Source of the DNA: Hyphococcus aureus
GTDB taxonomy: Bacteria > Pseudomonadota > Alphaproteobacteria > Caulobacterales > Parvularculaceae
Length of the DNA stretch: 64,000 nt
Direction: 5' to 3'
NCBI RefSeq assembly: GCF_042643165.1
Contig: NZ_JBHRSH010000002.1
Coordinates: forward strand, 558,001-622,000
Shown here: positions 50,918 through 58,819 of the stretch, piece by piece
Layout of the letters: the number at the start of each line of letters is the position of its first letter
Numbering within the stretch: the stretch's first letter is position 1
Notes under the pieces: model-generated
Databases searched by the model: none
What the model was told of the DNA's origin: nothing
The model's input: the letters and a program-made list of their open reading frames with translations, nothing else
Translations under genes and position numbers: made by a program

Positions 50918-51924
50918 CGATCAAGAAACGCCGACTGGCAGGACGCGCGGTCAATCCCGTCGGGCTTGGCTGCATGAATCTCAGCCATGCTTATGGCCAC
51001 CCTCCCTCACCCGAGGATGGGGTGAAGCTGTTGCACAAGGCAGTTGAGCTTGGCGTCGATCATTTCGACTCCGCTGCGCTTTATGGCTTTGGCAGTAATG
51101 AAGAACTGGTCGGCCCTGCGCTAAAAACTGTGCGCGACGATATTCTTCTCGTCAGCAAATGCGGCATGCAGGGCATAGACGGAAAGCGCGTCATCGACGG
51201 CCGTCCTGAGGCATTGCGCAAGACTCTCGATGACTCGCTGAAGCGTCTTCAGACCGACCGCATCGATTTGTGGTATCTTCACCGTTACGACAAGCTGAAC
51301 AACGTTCCGATCGAAGACAGCGTCGGCGAAATGGCGCGGCTGGTCGATACCGGAAAAGTCGGCGCCATCGGCCTCTCGGAAGTCTCCGCACAAACCCTGC
51401 GCAAGGCCCATAAGGTCCATCCGATTGCGGCGGTTCAATCTGAATATTCTTTATGGTCGCGCAATGCAGAAATCGCCGTCATCGACGCATGTGCCGAACT
51501 TGGCGCGTCATTCGTCGCTTTCTCGCCGGTTGCGCGCGGATTTTTAACGGATGTGGATCTCGACCCCGAGAATTTCGCCGAAAAAGATATCCGCCGCGGC
51601 ATGCCGCGCTTTAACACGCCGCATTTTGAACAGAACCAAAAACTTCTTCCCGCGTTCCGCGAGATCGCCAAGGAGGCAGACTGTTCGCCCGCCCAACTCG
51701 CCATCGCATGGACGCTTCACAAGGCGCCCCATATTCACGCCATACCGGGCACGACCTCTATTGGGCATCTGGAAGAAAACATTTCTGCAGACGCCATAAC
51801 GCTCAGCCCTGAAATCATCTCTAAAGCAGAAGTTCTGATCAACCAGAACACGGTTTCCGGCCCGCGTTATCCTGCAAGCACACAAGCCGAAATCGACACT
51901 GAAGAATTCGATCAAACCGCTTGA
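50914..51924 (+). CDS. Aldo/keto reductase
   Basis: A 336-residue TIM-barrel NADPH-dependent oxidoreductase. Catalytic tetrad residues are in FDSAALYGFGSNEELVG (Asp, Tyr), VSKCGMQG (Lys) and IDLWYLHRYDK (His). The AKR13-like start is RRLAGRAVNPVGLGCMNLSH. It starts with a GTG overlapping the ligC stop (GTGA), so it belongs to the lig operon, though no pathway step requires it; it may reduce aromatic aldehydes or semialdehydes as a detoxification step (inference). Confidence 0.88.
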   Translation: MTIKKRRLAGRAVNPVGLGCMNLSHAYGHPPSPEDGVKLLHKAVELGVDHFDSAALYGFGSNEELVGPALKTVRDDILLVSKCGMQGIDGKRVIDGRPEALRKTLDDSLKRLQTDRIDLWYLHRYDKLNNVPIEDSVGEMARLVDTGKVGAIGLSEVSAQTLRKAHKVHPIAAVQSEYSLWSRNAEIAVIDACAELGASFVAFSPVARGFLTDVDLDPENFAEKDIRRGMPRFNTPHFEQNQKLLPAFREIAKEADCSPAQLAIAWTLHKAPHIHAIPGTTSIGHLEENISADAITLSPEIISKAEVLINQNTVSGPRYPASTQAEIDTEEFDQTA

Positions 51925-51951
51925 GAGTTCGAAAGAATTCAAGCGACTGCT

Positions 51952-51982
51952 CACTAGCAGGGGGAGTTCGGCTCCTGCTGTG
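51952..51982 (+). other. Stable hairpin between the reductase and aldehyde dehydrogenase genes
   Basis: CAC-T-AGCAGG (51952-51961) pairs with CCTGCT-GTG (51974-51982) with one bulged T; GGAG/CTCC can extend pairing inside. There is no T-tract, so it is more likely an mRNA-stabilising or processing structure than a terminator. It lies in the 188-base gap, the largest in the operon, which could also hold a second promoter. Confidence 0.35.
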
Positions 51983-52112
51983 AGACCCTTCCCTGCCAGT
52001 GGCGCGGTAAACGGGCGCAATCCCTTTGCTCATCGGGAGTTGCATTGCAGGGCGCCGCAACATGATGGCGCCTGGCAAGAAGCGCTGACGTTTTGCCAGG
52101 AGACCACAAGGA

Positions 52113-53546
52113 ATGCGCAATTACACGAAATTCTACATTGGCGGCGAATGGATTGAGCCGACTAGCGCCAGGACGCTAGACGTCTTTAATCCCGCCACGG
52201 AAAAGGTCGCAGGCAAAATCAGTCTTGGCTCGGTGGGCGATGTCGACAAAGCAGTGAAAGCAGCACGCAACGCTTTTGATTTCTGGAGCCAGACCAGTAT
52301 CGACGAGCGCATCGCGATGGTGGTGAAAATTGCGGAGGTCTATAAAAAACGGGCAAACGCTATTGGCGAGGCCATCACCGAAGAAATGGGCGCCCCGGCC
52401 TGGCTCGCAGGCGGACCACAAACGATGTCAGTCATTGGTCATTTAATGACGGCGATCGACGCCATGAAAGATTTCAAATTCGTAGAAGACAAAGGCGCCA
52501 GCCGCGTTGTTAAGGAGCCTATTGGCGTTTGCGGTTTCATCACGCCATGGAACTGGCCCATGAACCAACTCGCCGCGAAGTTTGCGCCAGCGATATTAAC
52601 CGGCTGCACCATCGTGCACAAACCATCAGAAATAGCGCCCTTCTCAGCCTATATCTTCGCTGAAACTCTCGATGAGGCTGGCCTCCCCGCGGGCGTGTAT
52701 AACCTTGTGAATGGCGATGGCCCAATTGTCGGCGCCGCGATTTCTTCGCACCCTAACATCGACATGGTGTCTTTCACTGGCTCGACCCGCGCCGGCGTCG
52801 AAGTCGCCAAAGCTGCAGCGCCAAGCGTCAAACGCGTTCACCAGGAGCTTGGCGGCAAATCACCCAACATTATTCTTGAAGACGCCGATCTTGACGCCGC
52901 AGTCACGGGCTCGCTTGCCACACTCATGATGAATTCCGGCCAGTCTTGCCTGGCACCAACGCGCATGATCGCGCCGAAATCGAAAATGAAGGAAATTATT
53001 GAGATCGCCAAAAATGCGGTTGAAGACTGGACTCCAGGCGAACCGGCGACAGCGAAAATGGGCCCGGTCGTCTCCGAGTCTCAATGGAACAAGATTCAAG
53101 GTCTTATCGAGAAAGGCGTCGCTGAGGGTGCGACCGTCATCACCGGCGGCCCTGGCAAGCCTGAAGGCCTGGAAACAGGTTATTATGTGAAGCCGACAAT
53201 TTTCGCCGACGTCACAAATGATATGACCATCGCGCGCGAGGAAATCTTCGGGCCTGTGCTGGTTATTATAGGCTATGACACCGAAGACGAGGCGATCAAG
53301 ATCGCTAATGACACTGAATACGGCCTTGCGGGCTATGTTCAGAGCGGCGATATCGATCATGCCCGTAAAGTCGCATCGAAAATTCGCGCCGGTTACATCA
53401 ACATCAACAACTCCCAGATGGATTTCTCGGTTCCTTTCGGAGGCTACAAGCGCTCCGGCAATGGCCGCGAATTCGGTGAACATGCTTTCGACGAATTCCT
53501 CGAATTGAAATCGATGCTTGGCCACAACCCGGCCAGCGCTGCATAA
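52113..53546 (+). CDS. Aldehyde dehydrogenase family protein
   Basis: A 477-residue NAD(P)-dependent aldehyde dehydrogenase. It has GVCGFITPWNWPMNQLAAKF, cofactor loop SFTGSTRAGVEVAK, general-base Glu in HQELGGKSPNII and catalytic Cys in NSGQSCLAPTRM. Substrate cannot be predicted from sequence; its position at the end of the protocatechuate operon suggests an aromatic aldehyde such as vanillin or protocatechualdehyde, or an intermediate semialdehyde. AAGGA directly precedes the ATG. Confidence 0.92.
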   Translation: MRNYTKFYIGGEWIEPTSARTLDVFNPATEKVAGKISLGSVGDVDKAVKAARNAFDFWSQTSIDERIAMVVKIAEVYKKRANAIGEAITEEMGAPAWLAGGPQTMSVIGHLMTAIDAMKDFKFVEDKGASRVVKEPIGVCGFITPWNWPMNQLAAKFAPAILTGCTIVHKPSEIAPFSAYIFAETLDEAGLPAGVYNLVNGDGPIVGAAISSHPNIDMVSFTGSTRAGVEVAKAAAPSVKRVHQELGGKSPNIILEDADLDAAVTGSLATLMMNSGQSCLAPTRMIAPKSKMKEIIEIAKNAVEDWTPGEPATAKMGPVVSESQWNKIQGLIEKGVAEGATVITGGPGKPEGLETGYYVKPTIFADVTNDMTIAREEIFGPVLVIIGYDTEDEAIKIANDTEYGLAGYVQSGDIDHARKVASKIRAGYININNSQMDFSVPFGGYKRSGNGREFGEHAFDEFLELKSMLGHNPASAA

Positions 53547-53571
53547 CTGACACTCAAACAACTGTCGGAAT

Positions 53572-53594
53572 GGGCATGAACACGCCCTGTTTTT
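53572..53594 (+). terminator. Weak intrinsic terminator or attenuator before the MFS gene
   Basis: GGGC (53572-53575), loop ATGAACAC, GCCC (53584-53587), then TGTTTTT. A short stem with a T-tract placed between the aldehyde dehydrogenase stop and the MFS start; partial read-through is likely. Confidence 0.4.
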
Positions 53595-53605
53595 AAGGAC
53601 GAGAA

Positions 53606-54853
53606 ATGGACGGCGCCCCTTCACCCACGGTTCAGGAGCGTGCGCCGCTCTCCAAATTTGAACTCATCGGTCTTGTCGCCTCGGTCATGGCGATGACCGC
53701 GCTTTCTATCGATATGATGCTTGCGGCGCTGGGCGACATTGGCGCTGATTTCCACCTCACAAATGAAAATGACCGCCAACTTGTCGTGGTTGTATTTATG
53801 TTCGCCTCCGGCGCATCCCAACTTTTCTATGGTCCGCTTTCAGACCGCTTTGGACGACGCGCCGTCTTTATCTGGTCACTCGTTGGCTTTCTTGCCGCAA
53901 CGCTTCTCTGCGTCGTTGCGACCGCCTACTCCCTGTTTATCGCCGGGCGCGCGCTGCAAGGCGTTGCCGCAGCCGCGGGACGCGTCGTCGCCATCGCGCT
54001 AGTGCGCGATCTTTTCAAGGGCCGCGAAATGGCGAGCATTATGTCCATGGCCATGACAGTTTCGATCGTGTCGCCGATCATTGCGCCGGGTCTCGGTCAG
54101 CTTATTTTATTTATTGCGCCCTGGCGTTCGGTTTTTATTGTTCTCTTCGCATTCGGAGGCATTTTATTGGCCTGGGTTGCCTGGCGCTTGCCTGAAACAT
54201 TGAACGCCGAAGACCGCCGCCCGCTCAGCTTCAGCGCAATCGGAAACATGTTAAGCCATTATATGTCCTATCGCACCGCCATCGGATATACGATTGGCAC
54301 CATGTGCATCATGGCTTCGCTGATGGCCTATCTCACATCGTCACAACAGATTTACGTCGACACATACGGGCTTGGTGCGCAGTTTCCGCTGGCGCTGGGC
54401 AGCGTCGCCTTCGCAGTTGGCATCGCCGCAATCGCAAATGCAAATCTTGTGCGCCGCTTTGGCACCCGCCGTCTTTCCCATTGGGCCATCATTGCTTTCG
54501 CTGTGATCAACACAGGAAATGCAATCTATCTGTCACTGACAGATGGCGGCACTTTAGCGGGATATCTGGCGTTCCTGATCGCAGCCTATTTCATGATGGG
54601 CCTGATCACTTCCAATTTCAGCGCCATCGTGATGGAGCCCATGGGCAAGATGGCGGGCACAGCCTCTGCCGTTTACGGCTTCGCCACAACGACAGGATCG
54701 GCGTTGCTAGGCGGCCTTGCAGGAAGGCTCTATGACGGAACGGCGGTTCCCATCGTCACATCCTTCGCCGTCTTCGGCTTTATCGGGGTCATATCTGTTC
54801 TTGTGACGGAACGAGGGCGGCTGTTCATTGAGCCACCCTCAGAGGTCGCCTAA
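53606..54853 (+). CDS. MFS transporter, DHA1 (Bcr/CflA-like) type
   Basis: A 415-residue 12-helix major facilitator. The cytoplasmic loop 2-3 motif is FYGPLSDRFGRRAVF, and the helix-5 motif VSPIIAPGLGQLILF is typical of proton-driven exporters (DHA1, Bcr/CflA). LQGVAAAAGRVVAIALVRDLF matches the family helix 4. It follows the lig operon and aldehyde dehydrogenase on the same strand and may export toxic aromatic intermediates. Its stop overlaps the convergent gene's stop by four bases. Confidence 0.88.
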   Translation: MDGAPSPTVQERAPLSKFELIGLVASVMAMTALSIDMMLAALGDIGADFHLTNENDRQLVVVVFMFASGASQLFYGPLSDRFGRRAVFIWSLVGFLAATLLCVVATAYSLFIAGRALQGVAAAAGRVVAIALVRDLFKGREMASIMSMAMTVSIVSPIIAPGLGQLILFIAPWRSVFIVLFAFGGILLAWVAWRLPETLNAEDRRPLSFSAIGNMLSHYMSYRTAIGYTIGTMCIMASLMAYLTSSQQIYVDTYGLGAQFPLALGSVAFAVGIAAIANANLVRRFGTRRLSHWAIIAFAVINTGNAIYLSLTDGGTLAGYLAFLIAAYFMMGLITSNFSAIVMEPMGKMAGTASAVYGFATTTGSALLGGLAGRLYDGTAVPIVTSFAVFGFIGVISVLVTERGRLFIEPPSEVA

Positions 54854-55959
54854 AAGTCGCCCCAGACGTCACGCACAACATCGATGATGAAGCGCATTTT
54901 CGCCGCTTGATGCTCGACCATGATGTCGTTGCCATGCTCCGTTGAGGAGAAGCCGCATTGCGGCGACAGAGCCATCTGATCCAGCGGCATGAACTCCGCC
55001 GCCTCGTTGATCCGGCGCTTGATGTCGTCTTTGGATTCAAGCTCGCCCAGCTTGGAAGACACCAAGCCCAGAACCACGGTCTTGTCTTTCGGCACGAAGC
55101 GCAGCGGGCGGAAATCACCCGACCGGTCATCATCATATTCAAGGAAATAACCGTCCACATCGAGCTCGTTGAACAGCACTTCCGCAACCGGCTCATAGCC
55201 GCCTTCCGCAGCCCACGAGCTTTTGAAATTGCCGCGGCACAGATGGATCGCCACCCGCATATTGTCAGGCCGCGTTTTGATGCTCTCATTAATCCAGCGG
55301 GCATACATGCGCGGCAGCTCATCGGGATCTTCGCCACGGTCTTTCGCGGCGGCGCGCTGTTGCGGATCGCACAGATAAGCAAGATTGGTGTCGTCAAGCT
55401 GAAGATAGGTGCAGCCGGCGGCGCCAAGCGCCTCGATTTCCTGCCTGTAGGCTTTAGCCACATCTGCATAGAACTCATCCATGTCCGGATAGGCTTTCTG
55501 GTCTACTGCGTTCCGGCCGCCGCGGAAATGCAACATGGTAGGTGATGGAATCGTGACCTTCGGCGTCTGGCTGGTCACGGATTTCAGAAATTTGAAATTC
55601 TCGACTTCGATTGGTTTGGCGTGGCGGATCTTGTCATTGATTTTCATGACCGGCGGCGCGAAATCGAGCTCACCCGTCGCGCTCTTGAATTTCTTCGACA
55701 TCCCGCCTTCCTCGACGACGCCGTCAAGCTGAACCAGGAAGTCCACATGGAAATAGCGGCGGCGGAATTCGCCGTCGGTGATGCCTTTCAGGCCAAGATC
55801 TTCCTGAAACTTGGCGATCCCCCTGATCGCCTCGTCCTCAACAGCCCGCAGATCAGCAGCCGATATCCCGCCATCCCGGAACTTCGCCCGTGCATCCATC
55901 AGCTCTTTCGGACGTAGGAAGCTGCCCACATGATCGGCGCGAAATGGCGGTGTTTTCAT
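54850..55959 (-). CDS. Stand-alone MetE C-terminal-like zinc methyltransferase (copy 2)
   Basis: A 369-residue protein of the cobalamin-independent methionine synthase C-terminal (UROD/MetE-like) fold without the MetE N-terminal half. The zinc-site residues are preserved with MetE-like spacing: H239-x-C241 (AIHLCRGNF), E274 (GYFLEYDDDRSG) and C335 (SPQCGFSST). The N-terminus FRADHVGSFLRPKELMDAR is typical. Such short homologues are annotated as methionine synthases but usually lack proof; they may move methyl groups from other donors. ATG 55959 has AAAGGATC upstream. Last gene of the formaldehyde-related series on this strand. Confidence 0.85.
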   Translation of the reverse strand: MKTPPFRADHVGSFLRPKELMDARAKFRDGGISAADLRAVEDEAIRGIAKFQEDLGLKGITDGEFRRRYFHVDFLVQLDGVVEEGGMSKKFKSATGELDFAPPVMKINDKIRHAKPIEVENFKFLKSVTSQTPKVTIPSPTMLHFRGGRNAVDQKAYPDMDEFYADVAKAYRQEIEALGAAGCTYLQLDDTNLAYLCDPQQRAAAKDRGEDPDELPRMYARWINESIKTRPDNMRVAIHLCRGNFKSSWAAEGGYEPVAEVLFNELDVDGYFLEYDDDRSGDFRPLRFVPKDKTVVLGLVSSKLGELESKDDIKRRINEAAEFMPLDQMALSPQCGFSSTEHGNDIMVEHQAAKMRFIIDVVRDVWGDF

Positions 55960-56053
55960 AACAGGAGATCCTTTCAAATCACTTTTAAATCAGCGGGTTA
56001 GGGCAAAAATCACAGAAACCGCGCATAGCGGGATGGAAAAGCGGCGATCACGA

Positions 56054-56072
56054 ATCCCACTTTTATCCCACT
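56054..56072. repeat. Direct repeat in the gap upstream of the MetE-like gene
   Basis: ATCCCACT occurs at 56054-56061 and again at 56065-56072 (period 11 bases, one helical turn), about 100 bases upstream of the start codon. The one-turn spacing suits a dimeric activator or repressor. The rest of this 197-base gap is AT-rich near 56120-56156 and shows no gene. Confidence 0.35.
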
Positions 56073-56156
56073 CCGGGGTTTCAACGCAGATCGCAGCCGA
56101 ACACAAGGGGTGCTCAGACTACCACTCACATTTCTTTATATGTTTATATGATTGCG

Positions 56157-56984
56157 CTAGAGCCGTTCGGCATGCCAGCGAAGGTGGTCTTCAATAAAAC
56201 TGGCGATGAAGTAATAGGAGTGGTCATAGCCATCCTGCATTCGCAGGACATAGGCCTGACCAGCCTCGGAAGCGGCGTTCGCGAACAGTTGCGGCTTTAA
56301 TTGCTCCACAAGGAAATTATCCGCCGCGCCCTGATCGATCAGGATTTCAGCCTTGCTGGGCTGCTTGGCGACCAGCGCCGTCGCATCATACTCCGCCCAG
56401 GCGCTTTCATTAGATCCAAGATAATTGGAGAACGCTTTCTTGCCCCACGGGACCTGGCTTGGCGCGACGATAGGCGAGAAAGCGGAACATGTTTTGAACT
56501 TGTCAGGGTTCTTCAGGTGGATCGTCATGGCGCCATGCCCGCCCATGGAATGCCCGAAGACCCCGGCGCGGCCTGCATCCACCGGGAATTCTTTTGCGAT
56601 TAGCGCGGGCAATTCTTGAGTGCTATAGTCATACATCTTGTAATGCTTTGACCACGGCTCTTGCGTCGCATTGAGATAGAACCCGGCGCCAAGACCAAAA
56701 TCATACGCGCCTTCCGGATCGTCCGGCACGCCTTCACCGCGCGGAGACGTATCCGGCGCAACAATGACAAGTCCGAGTTCGGAGGCGACACGCTGCGCGC
56801 CCGCTTTGGTGATGAAGTTTTCTTCTGTGCAAGTCAGACCCGAGAGCCAGTAAAGCACAGGAAACGGGCCGTTTCCTTCGGGCAGGTAAACCGCGAAATT
56901 CATATCGCAAGAAAGGGCTGTCGACGCATGGCTGTAGACGCCCTGCGTCCCGCCGAACGATTTCACTGAAGATTTCTGTTCCAT
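56157..56984 (-). CDS. fghA: S-formylglutathione hydrolase
   Basis: A 275-residue serine esterase (esterase D family) that hydrolyses S-formylglutathione to formate and glutathione. Nucleophile elbow GVFGHSMGGHGAMTIHL; also VLYWLSGLTCTEENFITKAG, VAPDTSPRGEGVPDD and YDHSYYFIASFIEDH with the catalytic His. The start at 56984 (MEQKSSVKSFGGTQG) has AAAGGGA upstream. It works directly after the class III alcohol dehydrogenase encoded in the same direction at 57544-58656. Confidence 0.96.
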   Translation of the reverse strand: MEQKSSVKSFGGTQGVYSHASTALSCDMNFAVYLPEGNGPFPVLYWLSGLTCTEENFITKAGAQRVASELGLVIVAPDTSPRGEGVPDDPEGAYDFGLGAGFYLNATQEPWSKHYKMYDYSTQELPALIAKEFPVDAGRAGVFGHSMGGHGAMTIHLKNPDKFKTCSAFSPIVAPSQVPWGKKAFSNYLGSNESAWAEYDATALVAKQPSKAEILIDQGAADNFLVEQLKPQLFANAASEAGQAYVLRMQDGYDHSYYFIASFIEDHLRWHAERL

Positions 56985-57050
56985 CGTAGTCCCTTTCAAA
57001 AGAAAGCCGCGCGGCCTTAATTGGCCGCGCGGATTAAATTTCTAACCGCG

Positions 57051-57434
57051 TTACTCAGCCGCGAAACAATAGGTGCAGATCTTGTTGCCGTCAGGATCGC
57101 GGAGATAAGCCGCATAGGCCGTCGGCGCAAAAGCGCGCGGGCCCGGTTCGCCTTCGCATGTCCCGCCAGCCTTGAGGCCTTCTTCGTGGAACGCGTGCAC
57201 TGCTTTCCGGCTCGGCGCTACAAAACCAAGCGTGCCGCCATTCGCATAAGTCGCCGGTTTGCCGTTCGCGGGTTTAGTGACGATGAATTCCGGCGCATCC
57301 TGTCCGTACATCATGCCGTGATCACCCATCGGCCCCATATTTTTGTAACCGAGCGCGCCAAGCGTCGCATCGTAGAAGGCTGTCGCTTTTTCGAGATCGT
57401 TGGTGCCGAGCACCATATGCGTAAACATCGCCAT
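57051..57434 (-). CDS. VOC (glyoxalase/extradiol-like) family protein
   Basis: A 127-residue protein of two beta-alpha-beta-beta-beta modules: FTHMVLGTNDLEKATAFYDA at the N-terminus and YAAYLRDPDGNKICTYCF at the C-terminus, with the metal-type His and Glu positions only partly clear. It lies between frmA and fghA, a position often taken by a VOC gene in glutathione-dependent formaldehyde operons. It might help form or handle S-hydroxymethylglutathione; its role is unproven. Confidence 0.85.
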   Translation of the reverse strand: MAMFTHMVLGTNDLEKATAFYDATLGALGYKNMGPMGDHGMMYGQDAPEFIVTKPANGKPATYANGGTLGFVAPSRKAVHAFHEEGLKAGGTCEGEPGPRAFAPTAYAAYLRDPDGNKICTYCFAAE

Positions 57435-57493
57435 TTTTATTGCTCCGGTTTGCTTCGGGCCCCTTGGCCTGTAAGCAGTAGCTGCTGGTCTTC

Positions 57494-57529
57494 GTCTTTC
57501 CGCCGTCAGCAGCCGGACGGCGGAAAGAC
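57494..57529. other. Perfect 14-bp hairpin between the VOC and class III ADH genes
   Basis: GTCTTTCCGCCGTC (57494-57507) pairs perfectly with GACGGCGGAAAGAC (57516-57529) around an 8-base loop, 14 bases beyond the end of the dehydrogenase gene. No T-tract follows on either strand, so it may be a Rho-dependent or 3'-protective structure that separates frmA mRNA from the downstream genes. Confidence 0.6.
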
Positions 57530-57543
57530 AACGCTGTGAAAAA

Positions 57544-58656
57544 CTAGAAAATCACCACACTGCGGATCGACTTGCCTTCATGCATCAGATCGAAAGCCTT
57601 GTTGATGTCTTCGAGCGGCATGGTGTGAGTGATGAGCGGGTCGATTTCGATCTTTTTGTCCATATACCAGTCGACGATTTTCGGCGTATCGGTGCGACCG
57701 CGGGCGCCGCCGAAAGCCGTGCCCTTCCAGACCCGGCCCGTGACAAGCTGGAACGGCCGCGTCGAGATTTCCTTGCCCGCTTCCGCGACCCCGATGATAA
57801 TCGACTCGCCCCAGCCGCGGTGACAGCATTCAAGCGCCTGACGCATCACGTCGGTGTTGCCGGTGCAATCGAAAGTATAATCCGCTCCGCCCCCGGTGAG
57901 TTCAACGACCTTGTCGACCACATTGCCGGCGCCGATTTCTTTCGGGTTGACGAAATCAGTCATGCCGAATTCGCGCGCAATCCCTTCGCGGGCCGGATTG
58001 ATGTCAACGCCGATAATCTTGTTGGCGCCAACAAGCCGGGCTCCTTGAATGACGTTGAGACCGATGCCGCCAAGACCGAAGACGGCGACATTCGCGCCGG
58101 GCTCCACGCCCGCCGTCCAGACCACGGCGCCGACGCCGGTCGTCACGCCGCAACCGATGTAACAGGCTTTGTCGAAGGGGGCGTCCTTGCGGATTTTCGC
58201 CACGGAATATTCAGAAAGCACCGTGAAGTTCGAAAAGGTCGAACAGCCCATATAGTGATAAAGCTGCTTTCCTTTCCACGAAAACCGGCTGGTGCCGTCG
58301 GGCATGACGCCTTTGCCCTGCGTCGCGCGCACAGAGGTGCACAGGTTCGATTTCTGCGACAGGCAGGTTTTGCACTGGCGGCATTCGGCAGTGTAGAGCG
58401 GGATCACATGATCGCCCGGCTCTACAGAGGTCACGCCCGGCCCGACCTCGCGCACGATCCCTGCGCCTTCATGACCGAGGATTGACGGAAAGATACCTTC
58501 TGAGTCCTTGCCTTCAAGAGTGTAGGCGTCTGTGTGGCAAATGCCGGTCGCCATGATTTCAACGAGAACCTCGCCCGCTTTCGGTCCCTCAAGGTCGACT
58601 TCCTCGATCACCAGCGGTTTGTTTGGTTCAACGGCGATAGCGGCTCTGGTCTTCAT
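57544..58656 (-). CDS. frmA: S-(hydroxymethyl)glutathione dehydrogenase / class III alcohol dehydrogenase
   Basis: A 370-residue zinc medium-chain dehydrogenase that oxidises the spontaneous formaldehyde-glutathione adduct to S-formylglutathione. Catalytic zinc region: ATGICHTDAYTLEGKD and GHEGAGIVREVGPGV. Four structural-zinc cysteines in AECRQCKTCLSQKSNLC. NAD-binding VAVFGLGGIGLNVIQGARL. The adjacent fghA and the fds operon in this window complete the route to CO2. An 11-base palindrome 105 bases upstream may be its operator. Confidence 0.97.
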   Translation of the reverse strand: MKTRAAIAVEPNKPLVIEEVDLEGPKAGEVLVEIMATGICHTDAYTLEGKDSEGIFPSILGHEGAGIVREVGPGVTSVEPGDHVIPLYTAECRQCKTCLSQKSNLCTSVRATQGKGVMPDGTSRFSWKGKQLYHYMGCSTFSNFTVLSEYSVAKIRKDAPFDKACYIGCGVTTGVGAVVWTAGVEPGANVAVFGLGGIGLNVIQGARLVGANKIIGVDINPAREGIAREFGMTDFVNPKEIGAGNVVDKVVELTGGGADYTFDCTGNTDVMRQALECCHRGWGESIIIGVAEAGKEISTRPFQLVTGRVWKGTAFGGARGRTDTPKIVDWYMDKKIEIDPLITHTMPLEDINKAFDLMHEGKSIRSVVIF

Positions 58657-58760
58657 CTCTACCCTCTTTCGATTTCCGCATGCAGCGGCGCTGAATTCGC
58701 CGCCTCATACCATATTTCCTCAGCTTTTCTCGCTTTTTTATGGAAAAACAACGGACCTGA

Positions 58761-58771
58761 CAGACGGTCTG
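58761..58771. promoter_or_regulatory. Palindrome CAGACGGTCTG upstream of frmA
   Basis: A perfect 11-base palindrome (CAGAC-G-GTCTG) in the only gap upstream of the class III dehydrogenase, about 105 bases from its start and next to AT-rich DNA. The AGAC-GTCT core is common in TetR-family operators. No such regulator is encoded in the window. Confidence 0.4.
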
Positions 58772-58788
58772 ACCTCGAGTTTTCCACA

Positions 58789-58814
58789 GGCCGGCAATTC
58801 CGGTGGAGCCGGCC
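58789..58814 (-). terminator. GC-rich inverted repeat after the MetE-like gene
   Basis: GGCCGGC (58789-58795) and GCCGGCC (58808-58814) with a 12-base loop, starting a few bases past the stop codon at 58820-58822. No T-tract follows on the minus strand, so at best a weak or Rho-assisted terminator. Confidence 0.3.
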
Positions 58815-58819
58815 GGCGC

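Noticed and set aside
55960..56010. Leader of the MetE-like gene contains CGCTGATTTAA, similar to the 5' part of the SAM-II riboswitch
   Set aside because: The second strand of the P1 helix and the downstream pseudoknot partner (GCTAAA type) are missing before the start codon.
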